From contig NC_064434.1 in the NCBI RefSeq assembly GCF_023343835.1, positions 5,623,505 through 5,687,504 of the forward strand: DNA of 64,000 nt, in the 5' to 3' direction. The DNA is from Lagopus muta (taxonomy: Eukaryota > Chordata > Aves > Galliformes > Phasianidae). Positions 1 to 13,400 of this stretch are shown here, in pieces (the first letter of the stretch is position 1; each line of letters begins with the position of its first letter). Below the pieces are notes generated by a model. It worked only from the letters and a program-made list of their open reading frames with translations, searched no databases and was not told the DNA's origin. The position numbers and the translations under genes were made by a program.

Positions 1-60
1 TCCTACCTAAACCTCCCCTGTCTCAGTTTAAGACCATTCCACCTTGTCCTATCACTACCA
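1..60 (-). repeat. CR1 LINE fragment cut by the window edge
   Basis: The first 60 bases read like the reverse complement of the CR1 3' region (the block with 'cctaaacctcccc' followed by 'agaccattccaccttgtcct'). The element continues beyond the left edge. Confidence 0.7.
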
Positions 61-2035
61 TGATATCATGGCTGCTCTCTCCCAACAGCTCTCCTTTGTT
101 CTGGGCTGGATCCAGTTGTTCGGACTGGTGGCAAAGCTCCTGTCCTAGTTTAGCACCAGGGCACAGCCAGGCAGAGCCCAGTGCTCCAGCCTTGCTCTCC
201 TCTCCCCATTCCCAGCACTGGGATCCACAAGGACATGGGGCTATGGTTCTAATCAGTGCCTGGTGTGTTTGGCTCTCTTAAATGTGATTAGAGAGAGATT
301 TACTGGCTTACTCTACAGCTCTGCCAGCCCTGTGCTGATTTACATCAGGACCTGCCCTGGCTCTGACTGGGTGCAGAGGCAGATGAGGGCCTGCTGGCGC
401 AGGAGCTGGATTTTTAGTGTTGTTTTCCTGCTGCTTGAATTGGTGACAGAAGCTCAGAGGAACGCCAGAGAGAGCCTTTCCCTTGGGAGAGCTTCCTGCT
501 GCACTCATTCATGGCACTGGGCTTTGCCCTGACAATGTGGTGCTGTCCTTACCCACCAGCACCCGTTGTGGCACTTTGCTCCTTCTGTCTGCTCACATCA
601 CTCTTTCTTGCTTTCCCCTGACCTGCAGCTCCCAGCTCCATCCCTCTGCCTGCACTGCGGTGGATGGAGAGCAGGGCCAAACGCTGTCTGGGACAGTGTG
701 AATATTGCTCGGTGACATTTCTCAAGCATCCCTTGCTGCAGGCAGACTTGCCACGGAGTCAGATGCTAGATATGAAGGAGACATTGGCCAGGTAAATGAG
801 ATTTTGCTAAACAGATTAGGAAAAGGTGTCTGTTTTGGCACATGGCTCGGGGAGAAATGGCACTGGGCTGATGGTTAGCCCCTGCTTTAGGGCCAGTGTT
901 TCTGCTTGGAGTTGAGAGAGCGACCTTCATGGCATGTTAGATTTAATGAGGGATTTTGCTTGATTTAATTAAGATATATTTGCAATCAGATGGAGTGCCC
1001 TTATTAAGTAAATTCCCTGCCTCAAATAACATGACCGTGATATTTTCCAGCATTGTTTATTGCCGACATGATGTTAAAATGGGAAGAGGGGAGGGGATGA
1101 ATGAGGAAAGGTGGGAGCATGGTGGGAGAGTTGTGGTCTGTATGGGACTGAACTGGGCCTGTGTCCCAACCCCATCTGGCTGCTGTGCCACCCCAAACAC
1201 CCCACTTACAGCTGGAACCAGTGAACCCCGTCCTGGAAAGGGGTTTAACTGAGAGCCTCGGGGTGCGTGCTAGCATGAGAGCAGCTAAATGGGGGCTGTG
1301 CTTACAAGCCACGATCTCTGCAGCTGAAATACTGTAATTATTCCCAATTAGACTGACTTGCTTGGAGCTGAGCTATCAAAACAAAAAGCCCTCTTGGCTC
1401 ACTTTGCCCCCCAGTGACAGAAGCAGATGGCACCTGCTGAGACTGAGAGTGGCAATGAAGAGCCCCAGAAATGACTCTGGGGTGTGAGACAAAGGTGACA
1501 CACATGATGTTGTGCGCACAGCATTGCTGGCATGTCTGTAGGAGACCCGGGGCTGATACTTATGGGTTTCCCTCCTTATTCCCTCCCCACGGGGAGTGTG
1601 ACATCTCGTTTCTCCCTGCCTCCATTTACCTGTTCTTGAAGAAAACCTGCGGCCTTGCTTTTCACAGCTGCAGGCTGCCGGCAGGAGGAGAACTTCAGGC
1701 ACTGTGCGGGTCTGTGCTCGTGTCTGTCACATCCACAGATGCTTTTATGGGGTCAGCTCCGAACTGCTGAGCCTCCCGCTTGATAGCGCTGCCCGTGATG
1801 CTCGTTTGCTGGCAGTGCTAATAAGGCAGAGTGCCGAATGAGATCTTCGGGCTAAGGGACCTTGGCATGCTGACCCCCAGCACCCCGTCATCCCTCTAAA
1901 TCTAAATCTCTGCCATGCCCGGCTCTCCATCTACCACCACGTACCGCTGCAGACGCGGGCACGGCAAAAGCAAAGCCAGCGCTGTTCCCAGCTGCCATCG
2001 GAGCCGCCTCGGTGACTCAGCAGCCGCGCTGAAAG
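61..2035. other. Noncoding DNA upstream of or inside EFR3B intron 1
   Basis: I see no exon with a family match. The stretch is mostly unique sequence. An AT-rich block at about 940-1085 contains TTAATTAA and other homeodomain-like cores. The canonical EFR3B start exon, which in known orthologues adds only Met-Tyr and one base of the following Gly codon, was looked for as ATGTATG before a GT and not found here. Confidence 0.5.
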
Positions 2036-2056
2036 CTCCTTTATTTATTTAAACGG
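2036..2056 (+). promoter_or_regulatory. AT-box upstream of the possible alternative EFR3B exon
   Basis: A TTTATTTATTTAAA run about 100 bases before the ATG at 2157 sits at the edge of the only CpG-rich stretch of the first 4 kb (about 1935-2240). It could serve as a TATA-like element for an internal promoter. This is inference from position and composition only. Confidence 0.25.
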
Positions 2057-2156
2057 CTGCTCCCGCTCGGCTGAGCATCCCCTGCAGCGATGCTGCTGCT
2101 GCAGCTCTGCGAGGACCAGAGCAGCACCCCAGGCCCCCCGCTTTGCTTTGGCTGTG

Positions 2157-2250
2157 ATGGCTTTGAGTAGCTGGGTGCTCAGCCCCGCTCTGCAGCTCTG
2201 CGCCGCCGGCCCTGCCTGCTCCTGGGAGATGCTGCACGTGGCTGGAGCAG
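2157..2250 (+). other. EFR3B: Candidate alternative first coding exon of EFR3B
   Basis: An ATG at 2157 opens 31 codons plus one base and ends in a GT donor at 2251 (gagcag|gtaccg). The next EFR3B exon at 4471 begins with the last two bases of a Gly codon, so this exon joins it in the correct phase and restores that Gly. The predicted N-terminus begins MALSSWVLSP and runs into the conserved [16 protein letters not shown]. The total would be 846 aa instead of 817. Against it: the short peptide matches nothing I recognise, and donor plus phase can agree by chance. Confidence 0.35.
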
Positions 2251-4470
2251 GTACCGTCCCTTCTTCTCCTCTCCATCCTCTCTTCTCCTCTCCGTGGGGT
2301 TCTGGGATGTATTTCTCAGCTGCTGATGACACCATCAGTGTCATCTTTCTTTGCCTTGCTCCAGTGGGGCTGTGGGGCTGTTGAGCTGGATGCTGGACAA
2401 AATCTGTGGTGGTAGCTTGGGGGGTGGGGAGTTTTTTCTTGCCATGCATTAGGTTTTGGTGCTGTGAAGGTCTGGAAGCATCCTGTGTGGGACAAGCACT
2501 GAGTTGATTTCAGGGATGGTGTTAGGACTTGAGGTTTTTGCTCTCTGCAGAGCACTCAGGGTGGGTGGGTGGGGGGAACATTCTGCTTTCTTCAAGTTAT
2601 ACACTGTTTTTCTTCTGGTTTCTTAAAGATTTAGGGTTTCGCTGACTGTGTTTGTATTTGTCTGGGTCAAAACTGCCAAGGCAGAGATTTGGGCCAGAAA
2701 AGTTTCTCTTGGTTTAATGCAAATAGAGTAGAGACCCTTTCATTGCCTGGCCTCAGTGAGCTCAGCCCTTTTATTAGATATCAGAGAGCCTCACCTGGTA
2801 GAGCTGTGGTGGGATCTGCCCACCAGTGTCCCAGCATAGCTTTGGAGCAGCAGGGTGCCTGCCTTCCTCACCCAAGCCGTGCTCATCCTCCTGCTGCTGC
2901 TGCTCTGTCCCTAGGTGAGGCCGTAAAACCTCGTGCTTCTGGAAGAAGAGTTCATGTGAGGTGAGAGGGAAGGCATTAGATTTAATTATGCCATTATTAT
3001 TGATGGATTCACGCTGTGTCTGCTCTTCAGCTTCATTCATCAAAAGAGGGTGGCAGGATGGGAACGTGGCTGGGCTCTTTGCTCCCCTCCCAGGGCTGGA
3101 GATGGGAATGTGCATTCAGCCTGAAAAGTACCCTCAAGTCCCATTGCTGGAGATGAGATAATTACTGATGAGGCTGCAGGGGGTGGAGAGACCCCGGCTT
3201 TTCAGCTAATGGGATTGCTTATGGGGGATCTCTCCAGCTATTTGTGGGGAGGGCTGGTGCCCTTTGAGGATAGGGCACAAACCCAGCAAGGCAAGTACTG
3301 TCATGCTGCCTCTGTTATTCTGGGCAAAGGAAATTTCTTAAGAGGATCCGGGAAATCATCATGTGCTCGTTTGTGTGAATAGCAAACGAGAATTTATTAA
3401 GAGTCCAGATTAAAGGTGCTTTGGGAAAAAAGCACAATCGATCCAAGGCAGCTGAGGGAAAGGAGGGCAGGGAGAGCAGCAGAAATGGGGTCTTGGAAAT
3501 AAAATACAGGATAGTGGGGAGCTACAGAAGGGTTTGCAGGAAGAGTGCAAGAGGTGGAAGAGCGAGTAAGGACACTGCAGGAAATGAGCACTGCCAGCAC
3601 TGCGAGCCTTTGTCCCCATGCTTTTGCTTGTCAGCAGCAGTTGCTAAAAAGCTGCCCTGAATTACTCACACTTCCCTGAGCTTGCTAAGGCCTCCTCTTG
3701 ATGTGACATCTGAGGCACCCCCATAAAAATCAGCTAGGTGACTTCAGCTGCCTGTGATAACCATTGGCTTGCACTCCTAGTTCTGAGTGGTTCCACCTCA
3801 ACATGTTCCTGTCTGCTGAGTGCTGTGCTGGGCTTGTTGTAAGGTGGCATTCTGCAACACACAGCTCACAACTGTCCAACTGTCCTTCAGTCCCTGTGGG
3901 GCACCAAGAGACTTGTACACAGGGGGACAGTTGAAGGTGGTGTTCAACAGCTCAGCTTTGGGGTTGCAAACAGGAAAACGCATTTTCCTTTCACAACCCT
4001 AAAGAAGAGAACCTATCTTCCTCTTATGTCTTGCTTTCTTCAGTGCTGTTGTTATCCCTTCTGGCTCCATGGGGGGCATCATATGAGATGTGTTTCGTTG
4101 TCTGAGTGGCTCTCATTCTGAGAACCCATGGAACACAGTCTTGTGAGATACAGAGGCCTAGATGTAGGGGAACTCTGTATACCTGGGGGCTACTTTCTTG
4201 GGTGAGAAAAGCAGATTACCTGTGGTCCTACATAAATGATGCTGATCACCAGCCAATTCCCTGCCCTCTCAGCTGTAGTTTTGTTTTTGTTTTTTTTTTG
4301 GCTGCAAATCTCAGGCTTGTCATCAGCTTAGTACCCTGTGCTCTTCCACATGTTGCAGTTTGGTGCCTCCAAATCCAGGCATGTGTTTTTCACCAAGGTC
4401 GTCTCCATGCAGGGCTTTGCCCTGGAGCTGAGGATTTTGTCCCCACTGACCAGCTCCCTCCTCTCTCCAG
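2251..4470. other. Intron before the first recognised EFR3B exon
   Basis: No coding signal was found. There is a perfect 8-base inverted repeat at 3366-3390 and a run of T residues near 4287. The acceptor at 4470 is ctctctccag. Confidence 0.5.
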
Positions 4471-7400
4471 GTGTGTGTGGCTGCTGTGGTGCCCTGCGTC
4501 CCCGCTACAAAAGACTTGTTGACAACATCTTCCCCGAGGACCCGGAGGTAAGTGAGGTGCTGCTTCACCCTCCAAAGCATCTGTGCTTTGCTGGGCTATG
4601 ACACTCCTACATCTCAGGTTCATAAAATCATAGAATGCCAGAATGGTTGGATCAGAGATCATCCAGCAGTAACTCCCTGCTGTGGGCTGATTGCTAGCCA
4701 CTGGATTAGGCTGCCCAAAGCCCTGTCCAGCCTGGCCTTGAGCATCTCCAGGGATAGGGCACCCACAGCTTCACTGGGCAGCAGTGCCAGGGCTTCACCA
4801 CCCTCTGAGTAAAGAATTTTCTGATCTGCCCAGAAATAGTTCCTGGGAGGCAGGCAGTACTTTGATTTCATAAGACCATGTGGAGGAATGGATTTTCCTT
4901 TAAATACTGTTTATCAGGGGAAAATATAGAAGCGTCTCCTCTGTCTCTCCATGCTGTGGTGAGCTGGCTTCCTTTCCCACATGTGCTGGTGTGGATGCTG
5001 AGTGCAGGTGGATGGGGTCTGGACTTTATTGCAGTCTCTTTGCAGGATAAGGAAGGCAGCTTCTAAGAGAGAGGCCCTCCTGAGGCTTCATCCTGGCTTT
5101 TGAGTTTTTTGAGCTGTTTATGCTGTTAGGATGCAGGAAGGCTGGTGCTTTGCTTGCTGCCTCGCTGAACAGGAGACAGGGGGGATGTCCAAGGGCTGTC
5201 AGCTGCTCCTGGAGCATCCCAAATCTGGCCTCTGGTCTCCATTTCACAGCTGGGATGCTAAGGCAGTGTCCTGACTGGGCGGTGGAGCTGGGATTGCCCA
5301 GGAAAGTGGTGAGTGCTTGTTTTGTTGTGAAGCTGACAGCAAGACTAAGGCTATAGGGGGATTAGGGCTGGCAGCTTGTTTGGTCTCAGGAGACCAGAGG
5401 TGCTGATGTCCCTGTCTGCTGCTGTCCTCAAGTGGTGTGGGGGCACTGGTAAAGTGGTTCACATCACATTTGTGGTGTGTTGTTTGCACCACTGCTTGCT
5501 GCTGTAGCAGGTCAGAGAGCTCTAAGCTGGGGCCAAATGCAATTCTTATAAGCATTCCCTACTGTACAAGATATGGAGAAGTGTAAGGAGGTGGCTGGGG
5601 TGTTCCAGGCATCTGACATCACTGCCGTGGTTTGCCGCAAAGATGCTCCTGATGCTTGTTTGCTCTGGTTGTGAGGCTTTGACACCCTGCATTGCTTTCT
5701 TTTAGGATGGGTTGGTGAAGACCAACATGGAAAAGCTGACATTCTACGCCCTGTCTGCCCCAGAGAAGCTGGATCGCATCGGTGCTTACCTCTCTGAGCG
5801 GCTTATCAGAGACGTGAGCCGGCACCGATATGGGTAAGGGCTGGGAGGTTGTTTCAGCCACACCAATTCCTTCTAGGCCACGGTGAGGAGCCTGTAGCAT
5901 CCTTCTGGCCCTCAGAAGGCTCTTTTAGATCTGTAAGTCTGACTAGAAATGGACAAACAGCTAGTTGGAGTGGCTCTGTATGTGGCTCGCTAGGTGTTAT
6001 TCAGGACAAGTTTGGGTGTGCTGTACCCCATGCACATCTTGTTGAGCTACAGAGTGGGACTAGGGATTAGGGCAGTGTGATGGAGAGCACATGATGGAGA
6101 TGCATTGGGCTGGATGAAGATTGCTGTGTTTGCTCTGTCTGGCTTACCTTATGCGGTCCTGTCTGTGCCCTATTCCCTTCATCTTCCCTTCCTGCAAGGC
6201 CTTGCTTTGTTTACCACGGGGAGAGCAGTGCCTGCCTGCAACTAGCTGACTGCCCTGGTTAGAAACACTGGGGGAGCACGGAAGGGCTCCTTCCCTTTGA
6301 AATAGCTCCTGGATTGATTCTTGTTGTCTCCTGAACAAAGCCACGGCAGACAAACGTGGCTCAGCTTTGTAGTGCGAACTTCAGCCTGCCTTTTATCCTG
6401 AGGGAAGAGAAGCCAGCAGCCTGCCTGAGAAGTGTTGAAGTTGGAAAACCTTCAAAGCTTCACATGCATCACCCGTCATCAGGAGTGACAGGACATTCAA
6501 AGCTATGCCTGATGTTCTGCAGTTAACAGGCTCTGCTTGCTATGTTAGGAAAAGAAAGGTTTTCAAAGACTTTTGACATCTAATGGCAAGCTTTGGCAGG
6601 GGGGATATATTCCATCCCCATCTGCTTGTGCATATAGGCATTTAATTGGGTTGAAGTGCAGGCTAATTTTCAAAGCCTAACTTTGAAATGCCTGAAATAG
6701 GTTTGGATAAACTTTTTATTTATAGACCAGCGTCAGCAGCAGGGCTCGTCCCCTGCAAGACACCAGAGCTGGGCTCAGGGTGCCTGTCTTCTGCATTTGA
6801 GGTGATGATAGCCTTGATTTCAGGCCTGCTGGGTGTTGTCCTCTTATTACCTTTTGTTGCTAAAGGAGAAAGTGTTTGAGTTTGCAGCCTGCCAGAGTTC
6901 AAGAAGCTCTCAGAAACATGGATTGAATTCTGGGTCAGCCTGTGTGGAGTCCAGAGTTGGATTTGACAGTTGTTGTGGGGCCCTTCCAGTTTGGGATACT
7001 CTGTTATTTCCCCAGTACCCCTTTTTCCTTTTGGAAGCCTTGTTTCCTTTGAGAAGGGAGGTTGATGCTTCATGCTGTTGTTTTTGTTATCTCTTCATAC
7101 CTTTTTTCCCTCTGGGCCAGTTTTAACCCAGTTTGACAGATGGTTAGGAACTTCATGGATTCAGGCTGCTCATTTTCGCGATGTCTAGAAGAGCTGTAAT
7201 GGTGCCTGAAGGTTTGCATGCCATAAGATACCAAAGGATCTGCTCAAGAATGAAGCCAGATTTCACCATTTCCGGGGAAAAGGGATCAGTCTTGATGGAA
7301 CTTGGAAGTTGGGGGCTTATCCTTTCCCTTGAAAGGGTTGTCTTCCTCTCTAGCTGCCCGTCAATGTGCAGGCAGGGCTGATGGGCAGCTCCTGCCTGCC

Positions 7401-10400
7401 CTGCTATCATGAGCTTGCTGCATTGAGCTGCTTTAAGCTTTAAGGTTTCACCCTTCAGCACAAGCTGGAAGCTGCTGCAGATCTGGCTATGGAAAGGAGT
7501 TGGAGCATGAAATTGAGGTTAAAGGACAATTTGTGCTCGATACAAAGAAGTCTGTGCTTGCCACCTCTTACTATCTTGGCTGTGGCAGGAGGTCTGAGCT
7601 TGACTCTAACCACTGAGATACAAAGGTATGGAGATGAAGGGAGGTGGTAAGGAGCTGTAAAGTGCCGAGTGTATTGGCACTGGATCAATCTCATATGTTT
7701 GGGTACCTCACAGATCATGCAAGAGGAGCTGAGGCCATGAGACTGAAATCACTTTTTATGTGGTTTGGGAACCTCTAACTGGAATAAATGCTTACTCACA
7801 GCACAGGGTTTCCTTCACTGGGTTTTGTGCACAGAGAGGACAACCAATAGCTGAAGGTCTGTGTGCTCATAGCATGAGGCTGCTGCATAGTTCATGAGGA
7901 AGTGCTGCAGGACCAGCCTGCAAACAGCAGACTTCCCCACAGCCACTGAACAGCCAATCCAATTTGTCTTGGAAACATGAAGTGACACCCGACAAATTCC
8001 ACAATAGCTGTGTAATCAGTCGCCACCTCTGTAATGAGCACCCGAGTGAGATTTATCACTGGGCATGAGCTTTTCCAACTTCCTCTAGAGGCACGAATGT
8101 GGCAGGAATGATTTAATAAATAGCCTGGAAGACACACTGTGACAGCTTGCAGAGAAGCCAGCTGCTGGAAGGAGGTCTGCAGTGAGCTTTAACCAGCTCA
8201 GCCTGGTCAGGAGGGATGGCAAAAGGAATGTGCCACGCTCAGAAATGCCCCCTGAATGACGCAGGGACCTGTCATGAGGACATCCTCTCTTTGGATTTGG
8301 TTCTGGGCTTCTCTTGTCCCTGTGTAGCACACACAGTCAGGACTGAGTGACCAAAAGCTCTATCCCTGGAGGAAGGATGGGGAGTAAGGCATGGATTGCC
8401 AACTTCTGCTGGAGGAAACACTGCTCACCCAAGGAACTTCTGCAGTGATGCAAGTATAGCCATGCTTGGATAGCCTATTTTGTCCCAGCACTCCTTCACA
8501 GGGCAAAAAGACCAGTTCAGAGCAAAGGAAACCTACAGGAGAGACCCCCCCCCATGGGGGAGAGATGCAAGATGTTGCTGTCAGCCCCAGTCCTTGGGCA
8601 GCTTAGTCTTCCATAGAAGGCAGGATACTGGGAGCATCCACCTCCGTCTAAAAATCTCCCAAGGGTATTTAGGATGTAGATTTTTTTGCTGTTGGCCTTG
8701 CCAGGGCAGGAAGTTAGCATTAGGCTGACTTTACTGGTGAGCACTTGGTTGGTTTGGTAGTGGGAAGGAAGAGGGAGGGCTGTGGGGCCATGTCCATTCT
8801 GCTGCTGAGCAATGATCCTGGCTTCTGCCTGCTCCCAGGTATGTGTGCATTGCCATGGAGGCCCTGGACCAGCTCCTCATGGCCTGTCACTGCCAGAGCA
8901 TCAATCTCTTTGTGGAGAGCTTCCTGAAGATGGTGGCAAAGCTGCTGGAGTCAGAGAAGCCCAACCTACAGATCCTGGGGACAAACTCAGTGAGTAGCCG
9001 TGCCGGGGAAGTTAGCAGCACCCTGCTAACCTGGTCCTTTGCCTTAATGCATTGCCTGTCACCCTGTGTCAGAATGTTGTTGGGGTGGGAATCTCCATTG
9101 GGAAAGGATGGGGGATGGTTTCAGGTAAGGGTTTAAGATGTTCTCTCTGTGTGTCCTGCCACTTGTGAGGTGTCTGAGCCCTTAGCTGTGCTGTCTGTGT
9201 ATTTCTTCTGTTTGCTGTTTGGGACCAATTACTGGGCTGTAATCTCTACTGTCATGCTCTCCTGCTCTTGAATTCATTTTTTCCTAAAAATCTACAGGAC
9301 ATGGAGGGCTGTCAGCAGTTTCAGACAATAGACCAACTTAGGAGGTGATCCCTGTGGATTTTAGGAGCTCTTCATGTTCATAAAAGGGCTGGCTTAATTG
9401 GCGCTGTAACTTGCAATAAATGGCTTAGCCAGACCAGGAGTGTGTCAGTCACAGCTAACAGATGAGGGGAAAAAAGAGAAGCATGAATGAGTGACACGAC
9501 ATCTTTGTGGCTTCCAAAGTGCTGACCCTGGCTGTAGTACACTGCCTTTCTGCCAGTGAGACAGCTTGCTTTTTGCTGGCTTTTACTGGGAGGACTGGGT
9601 GTACCTGGCACCTGGGCTTCTAAGGGCTCTGACAGCACACAGGGGCTTGGCTTATGCAAGCAGCTTCTGTTCTCACTGCTTTTAAAGGCTGAAATGGAGC
9701 TGATTGTCCTTTGGCCAGGAGGGTGGGCTAGGCAGACTCTTGAGTGTCTGGGAAATGCAAGGACAACTCAGCCCTAAGCTTTCATTTTGTGCTGTATGTG
9801 GCAGTCAGAGGAATGCTATTAGCACTTGATAGCACCTCCTGGTCAGGCAGCACTGCATCCCACTGTGCTCCTCTCCTCCAGGAGCCAGCACAGTTCCAGG
9901 CACTTGGCTATAAATACCTCTGCTGAGGCAGGGGCAGTGGAGACCTTTCACAACCCCTTCTGCCTGGCAGCTAATTGCTCCCAGCTGAAAGCAATGTGAG
10001 CTGCCTATCAGCAAACCTATTAATCCCCAGCTCTTGGAGAAGCAGGACTGATGACTTGGTGGGAACCAACTGTTTTCTGTCTACAGCAGCTTGCTATAGC
10101 ATTTTGGCATGCTGCTGCTGTAAACTCCACATATGCTGTAGGGTCTACCTTGGAATGCACCTCGTGATGGGAGCAGGATCTGTGAGCAGCGCCCTCATCC
10201 CTCTGTGCCCAAGCATGACCTGGGTTCTGTGGGGATGTGAGAGGTGCTACTTGCTCTCCAAGCCCCTTGGTATGTTCCAGAGCCACCTGGGTCCTGCCCT
10301 GTGGCAAGCAGCTGGTTCTCTTGCTAAGAGAGTATCCTGTCCTTCAAATGCATGCAGTATCTCCTTGTTCATCCCCTACGCCATCCCATTTCACGATGCC

Positions 10401-13400
10401 CAGCAGAGGCTTCAGTTTTAAACTTAAAGAGAGGAGATTTTACATTAGAGGTTAGGGGGAAATTTTTCACCTGAAGTGGGGAGGTGCTGGCAATGCCCAG
10501 AGAGGTTTTGGTTGCCTCATCCCTGGAAGTGCTCAAAGCCATGTTGGATGCAGCCTAAACTTTTGGGTAGCAACCAGCCTGCAGGAGGGGGTTGCAGCTG
10601 GGTGGGCTTTAAAGTCCCTTCTAACCCAAGCTGTTTTATGAATCAGGGTTCCAAGCCCAACTAACATCTTCAAGCAGGAGGAACAGTTTCTTCAGTGTGG
10701 TTTCCATTGTGGTCAGCAGTCAGTGGCTGATGTTGTAACCAGGAGTCCAGATTGAGAATGATGGTTTAGTGGCTTTGTCTTTCTTTTTCTGGAGTGTGGC
10801 AGTGCTCAGAGGGCAAGTGGCATCAAAACCTTCTGGGCTTTTATAGAGCAATGAGTCACGATAATGAGACACTTCTTCCTGTATCTCCTAATGAGGAATG
10901 CGCCTTAGGCTTGTGCTTAATTAGAGGGTGCTGTCTCAAGCAGGCTTCACAATAAGGGAGCTGATGGCAAAGGCGGGAGGAGGTTGTTTATAGAAACCTG
11001 CTCCAAGTGAGTCATTCTCACGGCGTGAAATCTCTCCTTGGACACGTCTGGCTCCTTGCAGGGATGTGCAGCTCTGTGCTGTGTGGGGCTGATTCCCAGG
11101 GCCTGGGCTGCACAGCCACAGTGCTGGAGGCAGCGGGTGGCAGTGAAAATCCAGTGTCCTGTCATCATATAATCCCCAGGGTGAACATATGGAACGGCAG
11201 CTTAAATCCACTTTGTTTTCTCATCCTTGTTAGGAGGCTGCTGGGCAATCTCCCTGCTTTGGGTAGGAACCATCTAATTTCCAGCTCAATGTCATTGATG
11301 TTTTATTTTTTTCCTCAAACCAGTGTTGATCTTTCATTTAAGCAGCTCTTCCCCCTCCTTGATGTTCCTCTTCTGATGTATTTATGTCTGACATATTTAT
11401 AGATAGCAGCGTTATCCCTTCCCAGCCGTTGTTTTGTATCTCCAGGATAGTTGCCCTCCTTATGTTTCCCTCATGCTTGCTCCCTGCTCATCACAGCTGC
11501 ATTTCACTTGGAACTTGTTGGCTTCAATCACGAGAGCCTGAGCCCAGCCCAACGTCCCTTCAAAACACAGCAGAAATAGAATCACAGAACCATAGAGTGA
11601 GTTGGGTTGGAAGGGATCTTAAAGCCTGTCCAGTCCAAACACTTCCATGGGCTGGTTGCCTCCCCAGGATTATGTCCAGCCTGACCTTGGGCACCTCCAG
11701 ATGGGGCATCCGCAGCTTCTCTGGGCAGCAACTGGGCAGCACCACCCTCTGAATGAAGCATTTCCTCCTGATATCTATCCTAAATCTCCCATCTTCTCCT
11801 TTAAAACCATTCCTCCTTATTACATCACTATCTGCCTCTGTAAAAAGTCAGTCTCCTCTTGTTTCTAAGCTCCCTTTAAGTACTGGAAGGCAACAGGGAG
11901 GTCTCCTCAGAGCCTTCTCTCCTCTGGGCTGAACAAGCCTGGCTGTCTTAGCTTGTCTTTGTAAGAGCTCCTGCCCCTGATATAGTGCTATATTTCAGTG
12001 TTTTCAATTGTTCTGTTGACGACAGATAGGTCACGAAGCCATGGAGCAGCTTTTTACCTGGGATGCATTGCCACACTTTGAGTGAAATCTGTTGCTGAAA
12101 GCATCTCTGAAGGTTTGCTGCCTTTTTTCCTGCCAGCCCTGGGTCTTTTCTGTGTGTCTGGTGCTGCTTTTTGCCATGGGGCACAGGTTGGCAATAGGAC
12201 CAGGGTGGGCATCTCTCACATGGTACAGCACCTTTGTAGGGCAGCCAAGTCTTAGAAAAATGCAATACTCTGTGAGCAAGTGGCAGAGTTCTGAAAGTGT
12301 CAGGAGATGCTGGCAGAGCAAGGAGGCATCAAGGCTCAGTTCTCTCTGTTCTCAGCTGCTTTTTGCAAGCTTTGGCCCTGCCGGAGGCTTTAGGCTGAGA
12401 ATGGATGCAGAGAGGGCAGCTGCCTGCAGTTGTTGGCAGATGTGAATGCTGCGCCATGTGTGGTGTCACCAGGCAGGGTGGCACCATGCAGAGACATCTG
12501 TCCCCTGAGGACAGAGACATGTGGGGCTCGCTGTGCCTGGCAGCTGCCTGGGAATGCTGCCAGGCACCTCTGTCCAAGATGTGCCATTTCCTTTCTTTAT
12601 TTTGTTGACTCTCCTCAGCCATGGGGCAACTGGGGCTGCCCTCCCAGGAGCTGTTATGAGGAGCCCCATTACTGCTCCTTGTTCTGCATCCCGCCCTCGC
12701 CTCCGGCTGCACGTGGAGTTGCCATGAGCTAAAAAAAACACTTTGTGCTCTGCCTGGTACAGAGGTTTCTTATGTAACAGCCCTGCATTTTTCTGGTGAG
12801 TAAGAGGAGTTGATCAGTCAGAGCTGGTCCCTGTGCTCTGGGAACGGTTCCTGGCAGGGCTGATCCATCTCCTTCACTCATGCAGAGCCAGCCTTTGCAG
12901 CTGATGTTATTAATAGCCCTGCACAGTGGGTGAATGCTGATCAGGGCCTGTCCCTCAGTGCCAAGTGGCATGCTCGGATGGGTGAGCTGGCTTTGCCAGC
13001 TGCAGAGGTAGCAGTGGGCCTTTTGCTCACTGTCCAGCAGCAAATGGGGAAAGCAGGAAGAGAGGAAAGCCTGCCCATGGGGTCAGAGTGAGGAAGGAGA
13101 TGCTATGTGGCATGGTGGTAAGCACCCTGGCAGATGCTGTGTGGACTGATAACTCCTTAGTGATAAGTTAGATCCTCCCAGTTGGAGGATGAACCCAGCA
13201 GTCCTAAAACTTTGGCCCAAAGCCTTTGTGCTGCCCTGGACAGTCTGCTTCAGTGATGTGGAACTGCTCAGTGCAACTGCAGAGCTTTGTGCTGTGCCTC
13301 TGGAAGTGACTGGCATCAACACCACACTGTAATGCGGCATCTCTGTCTGGCAGAAGGGGTCCTCTGTGCAGTGTGAGCATGTTCCTATAGCAGGAGACAT

